A stretch of DNA of 64,000 nucleotides from an uncultured Oscillibacter sp. (lineage in GTDB: Bacteria > Bacillota > Clostridia > Oscillospirales > Oscillospiraceae), in NCBI GenBank assembly GCA_947365245.1, contig CANAWG010000015.1, forward strand, positions 16,708 to 80,707, written 5' to 3'. The notes below the pieces were generated by a model that did not search any database, was not told the DNA's origin, and worked only from the letters and a program-made list of their open reading frames with translations. The position numbers and the translations under genes were made by a program. This document shows, one piece after another, positions 56,792 to 64,000 of this stretch (position 1 is the first letter of the stretch; the number at the start of each line of letters is the position of its first letter).

Positions 56792-58572
56792 AGCAGTTAA
56801 ACTACAAAAAGCTGATACTTCCCAATATCCCCTATGTGTTCTTTGTCTATCTCTTTGATAAGGTGGGACAGGCGGTGCGGCTTGCCCCCGGCGCGGATAT
56901 TTCCGAAAAGATACTCAATATCACACAGGGATTTTCCGAAGCGTTTTCAAATGCCTTGCCGAGCGTTCACCCGTTGGATTTGCTTATCGGCATTGTCGGC
57001 GCGGTGGTTATCCGTCTGATTGTCTATGTCAAAGGGAAAAACGCAAAGAAATACCGCAAGGGCGCAGAATACGGCAGCGCACGTTGGGGCAACGCCGAAG
57101 ATATAAAGCCCTACATCGACCCGGATTTTCAGAACAACATCATTTTGACGCAGACCGAACGCCTTACCATGAACAGCCGCCCGAAGCAGCCGAAATATGC
57201 GAGAAATAAAAACGTCGTGGTGATCGGCGGCAGCGGCAGCGGCAAGACAAGGTTTTTCGTAAAGCCTAATTTAATGCAGCTTCATTCTTCCTACGTCTTG
57301 ACCGACCCAAAAGGCACCGTCCTAATCGAGTGCGGAAAGCTGCTGCAACGGGCAGGCTACCGCATTAAGGTACTGAACACGATAAACTTTCGGAAAAGTA
57401 TGCACTATAACCCCTTTGTCTATATCCGCAGCGAAAAGGACGTGTTAAAGGTTGTCAATACCCTTATTGTCAATACCAAAGGCGAGGGAGAAAAAAGCGC
57501 GGAAGATTTTTGGGTGAAAGCCGAGAGATTATTATATTGCGCGTTGATCGGCTACATTTGGTATGAAGCCCCCGCCGAGGAAATGAACTTTACAACGCTG
57601 CTTGAACTTATCAATGCCAGCGAAGCACGCGAGGACGACGAGGAATACCAAAGCCCCGTTGATCTGCTCTTTGCCGATTTGGAAGAACGCAGCCCCGACC
57701 ATTTCGCGGTGAAGCAATATAAAAAATACAAATTGGCAGCGGGCAAAACGGCAAAGTCAATCCTTATTTCTTGTGGGGCAAGGCTCGCTCCTTTCGATAT
57801 TGAAGAACTCCGGGAACTCATGTCCTATGATGAATTGGAACTTGACACATTGGGCGACCGGAAAACCGCGCTTTTCCTCATAATGAGCGATACCGACGAC
57901 ACCTTTAATTTTGTTATCGCTATTTTGCAATCACAGCTTTTTAATTTACTTTGTGATAAAGCGGACGACGAATACAACGGCAAATTGCCTGTTCATGTCC
58001 GTTTTTTACTCGATGAATTTGCCAACATCGGGCAGATACCCCGCTTTGATAAGCTGATTGCGACCATACGCAGTAGGGAAATGTCCGCTTCTATCATTCT
58101 GCAATCGCAGAGCCAGCTAAAAGCCATTTACAGGGACGCGGCAGAAATCATACTTGATAATGCCGACAGCACCTTGTTTTTGGGAGGACGTGGGAAAAAT
58201 GCAAAGGATATTTCGGATAACTTGGGACGGGAAACAATCGACAGTTTCAATACTTCCGAAAATCGCGGCACGCAGGTTTCTCATGGACTTACTTATCAAA
58301 AATTAGGAAAGGAGTTGATGACACAGGACGAAATAGCAGTTATGGACGGTGGGAAATGTATTTTGCAGCTACGCGGTGTGCGTCCCTTTTTAAGCGACAA
58401 ATACGATATAACAAAACACCCGAACTACAAATACCTTTCCGACTTCGACAAGAAAAACGCTTTTGACGTGGAACGGTATATGTCTACCCGTCCGGCAATC
58501 GTAAAGCCCGATGAAGCCTTCGACATATACGAAATAGATTTGTCCGACGAGGACGCAGCCGCCGAGGAATAA
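56788..58572 (+). CDS. VirD4/TraG-type conjugative coupling protein
   Basis: 594 aa, VVIGGSGSGKTRFFVKPNLMQ Walker A, FLLDEFANIGQIPRFDKLIATIRSREMSASIILQSQSQLKA. Confidence 0.95.
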   Translation: MKQLNYKKLILPNIPYVFFVYLFDKVGQAVRLAPGADISEKILNITQGFSEAFSNALPSVHPLDLLIGIVGAVVIRLIVYVKGKNAKKYRKGAEYGSARWGNAEDIKPYIDPDFQNNIILTQTERLTMNSRPKQPKYARNKNVVVIGGSGSGKTRFFVKPNLMQLHSSYVLTDPKGTVLIECGKLLQRAGYRIKVLNTINFRKSMHYNPFVYIRSEKDVLKVVNTLIVNTKGEGEKSAEDFWVKAERLLYCALIGYIWYEAPAEEMNFTTLLELINASEAREDDEEYQSPVDLLFADLEERSPDHFAVKQYKKYKLAAGKTAKSILISCGARLAPFDIEELRELMSYDELELDTLGDRKTALFLIMSDTDDTFNFVIAILQSQLFNLLCDKADDEYNGKLPVHVRFLLDEFANIGQIPRFDKLIATIRSREMSASIILQSQSQLKAIYRDAAEIILDNADSTLFLGGRGKNAKDISDNLGRETIDSFNTSENRGTQVSHGLTYQKLGKELMTQDEIAVMDGGKCILQLRGVRPFLSDKYDITKHPNYKYLSDFDKKNAFDVERYMSTRPAIVKPDEAFDIYEIDLSDEDAAAEE

Positions 58573-58634
58573 CGGCGGCATTTTCATTTTCCATAACATT
58601 TTTGAGCCGCACAGCGGCAGAAAGCGAGGTTTAT

Positions 58635-58793
58635 ATGGAATTTTTCAACAGCGCAGTTGGTGTATTGCAGACTTTGGTTATCGCGCTTGGCGCAGGTCTT
58701 GGCATTTGGGGTGCCATTAACCTCATGGAGGGTTACGGCAACGACAATCCGGGCGCAAAGAGCCAGGGCATGAAGCAGTTCATGGCTAATTAA
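58635..58793 (+). pseudogene. Maff2-family membrane protein, apparently truncated at its 3' end
   Basis: MEFFNSAVGVLQTLVIALGAGLGIWGAINLMEGYGNDNPGAKSQGMKQFMAN then stop; full-length family members as I know them carry a further hydrophobic C-terminus. Confidence 0.65.
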
Positions 58794-58947
58794 AGGGAAC
58801 AAAAAGAAAGGAAAAGCCAATCCAGACGGTATCAGCGGCAGGCTACAAGAATAAATTGTGATTTCACAAGATTGGTGCTATAATAAGAGAAAAGTTCCTG
58901 CCGGGGCAGCCGCCCCGGTGGTATGGATAGAAAGGCAGGAAAACAAT

Positions 58948-59220
58948 ATGCACATCAGCTATAAACCACTCTGGCACACACTGTTAGAGCGTGATATGAG
59001 AAAAGAGGATTTAAGGCTTGCTGCTGGTATGACAACAAATATGATTGCCAACATGAGCAAAGAGGGAAAGCACATCAGCATGGATACATTAGCCCGTATC
59101 TGCGAAACGCTGAATTGTGAGATTACCGATGTGATTGAGTTAGTACCAGACGAGCCTGCTTCCACAGGAGGTAAGGAACATGAGCGAATTGAAACCAAGA
59201 ATAAAAGAAAACGGAATTGA
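58948..59220 (+). CDS. Small XRE/HTH regulator
   Basis: MHISYKPLWHTLLERDMRKEDLRLAAGMTTNMIANMSKEGKHISMDTLARICETLNCEITDVIELV; TTGTGA-17-TATAAT upstream. Confidence 0.85.
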   Translation: MHISYKPLWHTLLERDMRKEDLRLAAGMTTNMIANMSKEGKHISMDTLARICETLNCEITDVIELVPDEPASTGGKEHERIETKNKRKRN

Positions 59221-59557
59221 TTATATCCTTGTTGGAGATTACTACATCCCGGACTTGAAGTTGCCGGAGGAACACCGCCCCATCGGAAAGTACGGACGGA
59301 TGCACCGGGAATATTTAAGAGAAGTCTGCCCAGCCAGATTACACACATTGACCCTGACCGGGGAATTGTGGACATATCTTGCAGACCTGAACGAACAGGC
59401 ACAGAAACGGTTAGACACCATCATGGAGCAGATGAAAGCTGCCGAGGGCGTGACCGAGGAATTGAAGCGTACCCGTCAAATGGAATGGGTGCAGCGTTGC
59501 AATAACATTCACAACCGGGCAGAAGAAATTGTTTTACATGAGTTGATTTATTCATAA
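59180..59557 (+). CDS. TnpV-like transposon protein
   Basis: ENGIDYILVGDYYIPDLKLPEEHRPIGKYGRMHREYLREVCPARLHTLTLTGELWTYLADLNEQAQ. Confidence 0.85.
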   Translation: MSELKPRIKENGIDYILVGDYYIPDLKLPEEHRPIGKYGRMHREYLREVCPARLHTLTLTGELWTYLADLNEQAQKRLDTIMEQMKAAEGVTEELKRTRQMEWVQRCNNIHNRAEEIVLHELIYS

Positions 59558-59608
59558 CGGTATGGTAGAATGATTATTACAAATTAGAAGTTGTAAAGGA
59601 GACTTTGT

Positions 59609-60100
59609 ATGGGTAGAAAAGAAATAACAACAAAAGAAGATTTAATGAAAGTAATAGAATTATTCGAAAATACTGGAATTACATACTGGTTGGATGGCGG
59701 ATGGGGTGTAGATATTTTAGCTGGTAAACAAACAAGAATTCATAGAGATATAGATATAAATTTTGATGCTCAACATACGGAAAAATTGTTAAATGTGCTT
59801 TTGAATCTGGGCTATAAAATTGATACAGACTGGAAACCGGTTAGAATAGAGTTATATAGTGATGAACTTGGTTACTTAGACATTCACCCGTTCGTTTTAA
59901 ATGAGGACGGAACTTCAAAACAAGCTGATTTAGAGGGTGGCTGGTATGAGTTTGAAAAAGATTACTTTGGTAGTGCTTTTTTTGAAGGAAAAACAATTCC
60001 TTGTATATCCTTAAAAGGCCAAAGAGTTTTCCACTCAGGTTATGAATTAAGAGATAAAGATAAGCATGATATTTCAATTCTTGAAAGTTTATCAAAATAA
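59609..60100 (+). CDS. Lincosamide nucleotidyltransferase-like protein (Lnu(A)/(C)-type family)
   Basis: 163 aa, TGITYWLDGGWGVDILAGKQTRIHRDIDINFDAQHTEKLL...GYLDIHPF...FHSGYELRDKDKHDI; strongly AT-rich. Confidence 0.82.
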   Translation: MGRKEITTKEDLMKVIELFENTGITYWLDGGWGVDILAGKQTRIHRDIDINFDAQHTEKLLNVLLNLGYKIDTDWKPVRIELYSDELGYLDIHPFVLNEDGTSKQADLEGGWYEFEKDYFGSAFFEGKTIPCISLKGQRVFHSGYELRDKDKHDISILESLSK

Positions 60101-60218
60101 CATTGCTGTAATTTCTAAGATAAATTCCACTTTATCGCTTTGAAATTTTAACTGAATAAGTATAGCACCAACCGCTGCTACATGGAAGCAAACACAACCA
60201 TGCAACAGCGGTTTTTCT

Positions 60219-61025
60219 TTACCGTTTTTTCCTTTGACTGATAGGAGTTCCTGTTTTCTTTGATTTTTGTAGAATCCGAATGAGCCAGCGAAATTCTTCG
60301 TCTGACAGATTTTTATAGTTGATGCCGAGCTGCTTGCAGTAAAGGACAACCAGCTTTTCATCCCGACTGCCCTTGAAATTTTCAACCGCTTCCAAATTTT
60401 CTTTCAATTCATCGGCAACGGTGGTCTGGGGCGCACTCTCGCTGTCCTTTTTGTGGGCTTCCCGAATATCCCGGATAATGAGATTGAGGTCATCAAGAAC
60501 CATGTGGCTGAAATATTCATCATCGCTGATATGGGCGGCTTGCAACACTTTCAAATGCGGGTCGTCTTCGCCGGGGCGATACCGTTCAATGATTTCATGC
60601 CGGACAGTATCGACAAGGGCGTTGAGGTTTTGAATCTGCATGGTGGCAATCCCATCCACATAAATCTCAATATCCGCAAGAAACTTGATAAAATCCTTAT
60701 GGGTGACAAGCTCACAGAGCAGGCGGTTGTTAATCCGACCGCTTTTCAGAAGTGCCACCATCTCATCATTCAAATGCAGCTCTGTTAGTGGCGTGTTGAT
60801 CTGCTCCCGGTTCTCTGTCCGGCACAGCAGATAATCAACGGAAACCCCATAGAAGTCTGCCAGCGTGATAAGGTTGCCATGATTGATTTCCTTATAATCC
60901 TCTTTTTCATAACTGCCAAGAGCTGATTTGGAAATGCCCGTCAGCTCTGATAATTCTTCCAGATTTAAGCCTTTGTCCTTGCGGAGTTCCCAAAGGCGTT
61001 CCTGTATGCTTGTTGCTCCTTTCAT
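60219..61025 (-). CDS. XRE-family transcriptional regulator
   Basis: N-terminal HTH RLWELRKDKGLNLEELSELTGISKSALGSYEK. Confidence 0.88.
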   Translation of the reverse strand: MKGATSIQERLWELRKDKGLNLEELSELTGISKSALGSYEKEDYKEINHGNLITLADFYGVSVDYLLCRTENREQINTPLTELHLNDEMVALLKSGRINNRLLCELVTHKDFIKFLADIEIYVDGIATMQIQNLNALVDTVRHEIIERYRPGEDDPHLKVLQAAHISDDEYFSHMVLDDLNLIIRDIREAHKKDSESAPQTTVADELKENLEAVENFKGSRDEKLVVLYCKQLGINYKNLSDEEFRWLIRILQKSKKTGTPISQRKKR

Positions 61026-61508
61026 GGGCGCACGCTCCTTTCCGGCGGATTCATTGCTGCCGCTTAACTGGATTATATCACACTTTCCGCAATCGTGGAA
61101 ATTTCCGCTTTTTACCCCTAATTCCTACTTTGTGGACATACGGCACAGGGCACAAAAATGTTCTATGATACAGGTAGTTCATCGATGGATTATTCCAATC
61201 GAATGACCAGCCTGTGTGGGATATGCTTCCCCGGCGATGTAGCGCCATGACTTTTGGCAGGGATTTGGAGGAACCCTGACCGAAACGAGCGTACCAAAGG
61301 GAGCGATACGCCGCTGTGAGATTCAGGGGAGGAACGACACCGGGGAGAACTGGCGAACTGACACCGAAATGATACCGAAACACGACAATCTGATAGGGGG
61401 ATAGTCTACCCTATCGCTGATACTTCGGGAGATTTTAATCGGCTCTATGACCGTAATTTTGCCGAAAATCGCCCCGAAACCATACACTAAAACGGGAGGA
61501 AACGCAAT

Positions 61509-61697
61509 ATGCCGAGAATGAGCAAAAAGAGGAAGCATGAGCTTTCTTTTTACCTCAATGACCGGGGGCGTGTCACTTACAACGAATTATGCCGGAAATG
61601 CAAGCATGGGTGCAAGCAGAGCTTCCGGGCGGTTGTGGTTGACTGCCCCCGTTATTTATCCAAAAGAGCAAAGAAAAAGGAGGAACACACCGAATGA
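61509..61697 (+). CDS. Small cysteine-containing mobile-element protein
   Basis: 62 aa MPRMSKKRKHELSFYLNDRGRVTYNELCRKCKHGCKQSFRAVVVDCPRYLSKRAKKKEEHTE; RBS GGGAGG. Confidence 0.65.
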   Translation: MPRMSKKRKHELSFYLNDRGRVTYNELCRKCKHGCKQSFRAVVVDCPRYLSKRAKKKEEHTE

Positions 61698-62035
61698 ATT
61701 TTGAATTTATGACGATAGGCACACCGTTGCCGCCCTGTATGCCCTTTCCCAGAGCGTTGACAGGATTTCCAGTCAGCAGCACCGCAAAGGTCATGTACTG
61801 CCGGATGCTGGACGCTATGCTATCCAAAGGGCAGGAGGACGAGAACGGAATCCTGTTTGTCTGCTTCCCTGTCACAGCCATTGCCGCAGTCCTGTCCCGC
61901 AGCCCCATGACGGTCAAGCGTTCTCTGAATGAACTGGAAACTGCCGGACTTATCATGCGGGTGCGTCAGGGCGTGGGAGAACCGAACCGGATTTATGTGC
62001 TGATACCGGGAAAGGAGGACGCTGCCCTTGCCTGA
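61694..62035 (+). CDS. wHTH protein of mobile element
   Basis: FPVTAIAAVLSRSPMTVKRSLNELETAGLIMRVRQGVGEPNRIYVLIP. Confidence 0.75.
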   Translation: MNFEFMTIGTPLPPCMPFPRALTGFPVSSTAKVMYCRMLDAMLSKGQEDENGILFVCFPVTAIAAVLSRSPMTVKRSLNELETAGLIMRVRQGVGEPNRIYVLIPGKEDAALA

Positions 62036-62324
62036 TACCTCAAAGCTGGAAAAGCTCAACCGAGAGTTGGAAAAGAGTGAAAAGAAACTGCGGAAAGCCA
62101 TCAATGATGAAAAGGCATTGCAGCACCAGCTAAAGCAGCTTACCCGAAAAGAACGGACACACCGGCTCTGTACTCGTGGCGGTATGCTGGAAAGTTTTCT
62201 GCAAGAGCCGGAACGCCTGACAGATGATGATGTCATGCTGTTGTTGAAACTCATTTTTCACAGGCAGGACACGCAGGAACTATTGAAAAAACTGCTGAAA
62301 CGGGAGAAGCCGAAAACCCCTTAG
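62028..62324 (+). CDS. DUF3847-like protein
   Basis: 98 aa coiled-coil, upstream of MobL relaxase region. Confidence 0.65.
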   Translation: MPDTSKLEKLNRELEKSEKKLRKAINDEKALQHQLKQLTRKERTHRLCTRGGMLESFLQEPERLTDDDVMLLLKLIFHRQDTQELLKKLLKREKPKTP

Positions 62325-62635
62325 TTTACTAAGGGCGCAATTATACACCACCCAGAGGTTGGTGCATTGCGTTCTCCGAAGGCTCCTCGCCGGAGGGCTG
62401 TGATTTTCCGCAGTCAAGGTCTGCTCCAAATCATACAGGGGACGCTACGCTTCCCCTGCGCTGGCTGCCGCCAGCTACCCTTTTGTGGACTTGCCATCTG
62501 GGGACACCTTGCGCTGTAAGCTGTTCCCAGCCGACAAGTTTCATAAAATATGCTATCTTTTCGATAATCGATGAAGTATAATAAAGTCAGAAATAAATCA
62601 GGAATTTGAGGTCAAGGCTTAAACGGGAGGTTTAT

Positions 62636-62890
62636 ATGAAAAAATACCAATGTCCTTGCTGCGGATATTTTACCTATAATGTTCCGGCAAATGAAGATTG
62701 TGGGTATATCTGTCCCGTTTGTTTTTGGGAGAATGACCCGTTCATTGCTTCTGATAACGAACCAAGCGACTCTAATCATGGAATAACACTAAAAGAAGCA
62801 AAATTAAATTTCTCAACATTCGGAGCTTGTGAAAAAGAAATGGTGTGTTATGTCCGACTACCAAGAGATGATGAAAAAGAAATTTCATAG
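62636..62890 (+). CDS. Cysteine-rich CPCC family protein
   Basis: MKKYQCPCCGYFTYNVPANEDCGYICPVCFWENDPF...; GGGAGG RBS. Confidence 0.85.
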   Translation: MKKYQCPCCGYFTYNVPANEDCGYICPVCFWENDPFIASDNEPSDSNHGITLKEAKLNFSTFGACEKEMVCYVRLPRDDEKEIS

Positions 62891-62911
62891 TAGTGTGTAA
62901 AGGAGAATCAA

Positions 62912-63316
62912 ATGAAGCATAAAAAGTTTTTGTTAATTGCACTGATATGTTTAATCGGTATAGGTATTAGCTTTCTTTTGTTTTCTGCTCATAGACCATT
63001 CAAAGATTTAGAGGCAGCAGATATTACTTCGGCAAGTGTTCGGTTATTGCCACCTGATACAACAATTCAGATAGTAGAAACAGAGGAATTAGTATCATAT
63101 CTCAATGAGGTAGTTATTTACAATAAGGACAACTCATATACAGAATATGCCGGACAAGCAGTTATTTTCACTCTGTCTTTGGCAGATGGTTCTCAAGTGG
63201 AGATTATAGCATACAATCCATTTATTATAATTGACGGTATTGGTTATAAATGCAAATATGAACCTTGTGAAGCTCTTAATCATTATGCTAATGAGCTAAT
63301 GACAAGAGAACCATAA
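62912..63316 (+). CDS. Hypothetical membrane-anchored/secreted protein
   Basis: N-terminal hydrophobic segment KFLLIALICLIGIGISFLLFS; AAAGGAG RBS. Confidence 0.7.
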   Translation: MKHKKFLLIALICLIGIGISFLLFSAHRPFKDLEAADITSASVRLLPPDTTIQIVETEELVSYLNEVVIYNKDNSYTEYAGQAVIFTLSLADGSQVEIIAYNPFIIIDGIGYKCKYEPCEALNHYANELMTREP

Positions 63317-63498
63317 TTTTTAAGTGTACCATCTACCCATCGGGTCAACTTGTCCCGAACTTTTACAGCTAAATATCCGCCGCCCTCACAGCGGCACACC
63401 GAGCAGGAAATCTGAAAAAGGTCTCCTGCTTTTTTTCTGCCAAAATGAGGTGGTAAAACGCCACCCCATCCACCAATTACCGAAAGGAGGGACACGAA

Positions 63499-64000
63499 AT
63501 GCCCTGCCCACACAACGAAATCACGATTGTTCAGCGCAGCCAGCGACAGTCTGCGGTTGCCGCCGCTGCTTACCAAAGCGGCGAAAAGCTGTTCTGTGAA
63601 TACGACCAGCAAGTGAAGCACTACCCGGAAAAGCGTGGTATCGTCCACAATGAAATCCTGCTCCCGGCAAATGCCCCACGGTCGTATGCAGACCGCAATA
63701 CCTTATGGAACGCCGCCGAAGCGGTGGAAAAGCAATGGAACTCCCAGCTTGCAAGGCGGTGGGTGCTTACCATCCCAAGAGAGATACCACCCGACCAGTA
63801 TGCTGTCCTTGTCCGGGAGTTTTGTGAGCAGCAGTTTGTTTCCAAAGGCATGATTGCTGATTTTGCAATCCATGACCCCCATCCGCCGGGACACAATCCC
63901 CACGCCCATGTCATGCTCACTATGAGGGCAATGGACGAACATGGAAAATGGCTTCCCAAGAGCCGCAAGGTTTATGACCTTGACGAAAACGGGGAACGGA
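63499..64000 (+). CDS. MobA/MobL (MobQ)-type relaxase, N-terminal part
   Basis: HNEITIVQRSQRQSAVAAAAYQSGEKL...DPHPPGHNPHAHVMLTMR (HxHxH-like motif); open to window end. Confidence 0.92.
   Translation, partial: MPCPHNEITIVQRSQRQSAVAAAAYQSGEKLFCEYDQQVKHYPEKRGIVHNEILLPANAPRSYADRNTLWNAAEAVEKQWNSQLARRWVLTIPREIPPDQYAVLVREFCEQQFVSKGMIADFAIHDPHPPGHNPHAHVMLTMRAMDEHGKWLPKSRKVYDLDENGER

Larger units (their letters stand above)
54800..64000. mobile_element. ICE-like element next to rpsU (right end outside window)
   Basis: Lower GC, Rep-like, PcfB-like, VirD4 coupling protein, Maff2, then nested mobilizable genes. Confidence 0.85.

Overview
64 kb window of a high-GC Firmicutes chromosome (Oscillospiraceae-like by gene content; taxonomy is inference). 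Chromosomal part, about 1-54.8 kb: V-type ATPase operon (B partial, A, F, C, E, K, I, G/H); DivIVA-like protein; CsoR/CopA copper module; tandem MgtC genes; glycine riboswitch + AGCS symporter; THF riboswitch + ECF S component + folC; a probable sugar-acid catabolic cluster (GntP, SDR, IclR, IlvD/Edd, PFOR, DapA-family); a LexA-box-driven operon (34-aa membrane peptide, radical SAM protein, TIGR03915-like protein); spoIIA operon; T-box + YcxB-like ORF + valS; pcrA; hbd-bcd-etfBA; trmB with a C-terminal extension; a BlaI / lipoprotein / giant M56 sensor cluster; bactofilin; rpsU. About 54.8-64 kb is mobile DNA: an ICE left part (Rep, PcfB, VirD4, Maff2) interrupted by a second mobilizable element (TnpV, MobL relaxase) that carries a lincosamide nucleotidyltransferase-like gene. 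Main candidates for novelty: (1) a structured interspersed repeat of about 182 bp, two copies in opposite orientations, with stems conserved despite sequence change; (2) an SOS-type promoter in front of a tiny membrane peptide and a radical-SAM DNA-repair-like pair; (3) a 1448-aa M56/BlaR1-like sensor whose ectodomain is homologous to the adjacent lipoprotein; (4) a CopA with a fused C-terminal CopZ-like domain that keeps an internal Shine-Dalgarno and ATG. All calls are from reading the sequence; no searches were run.
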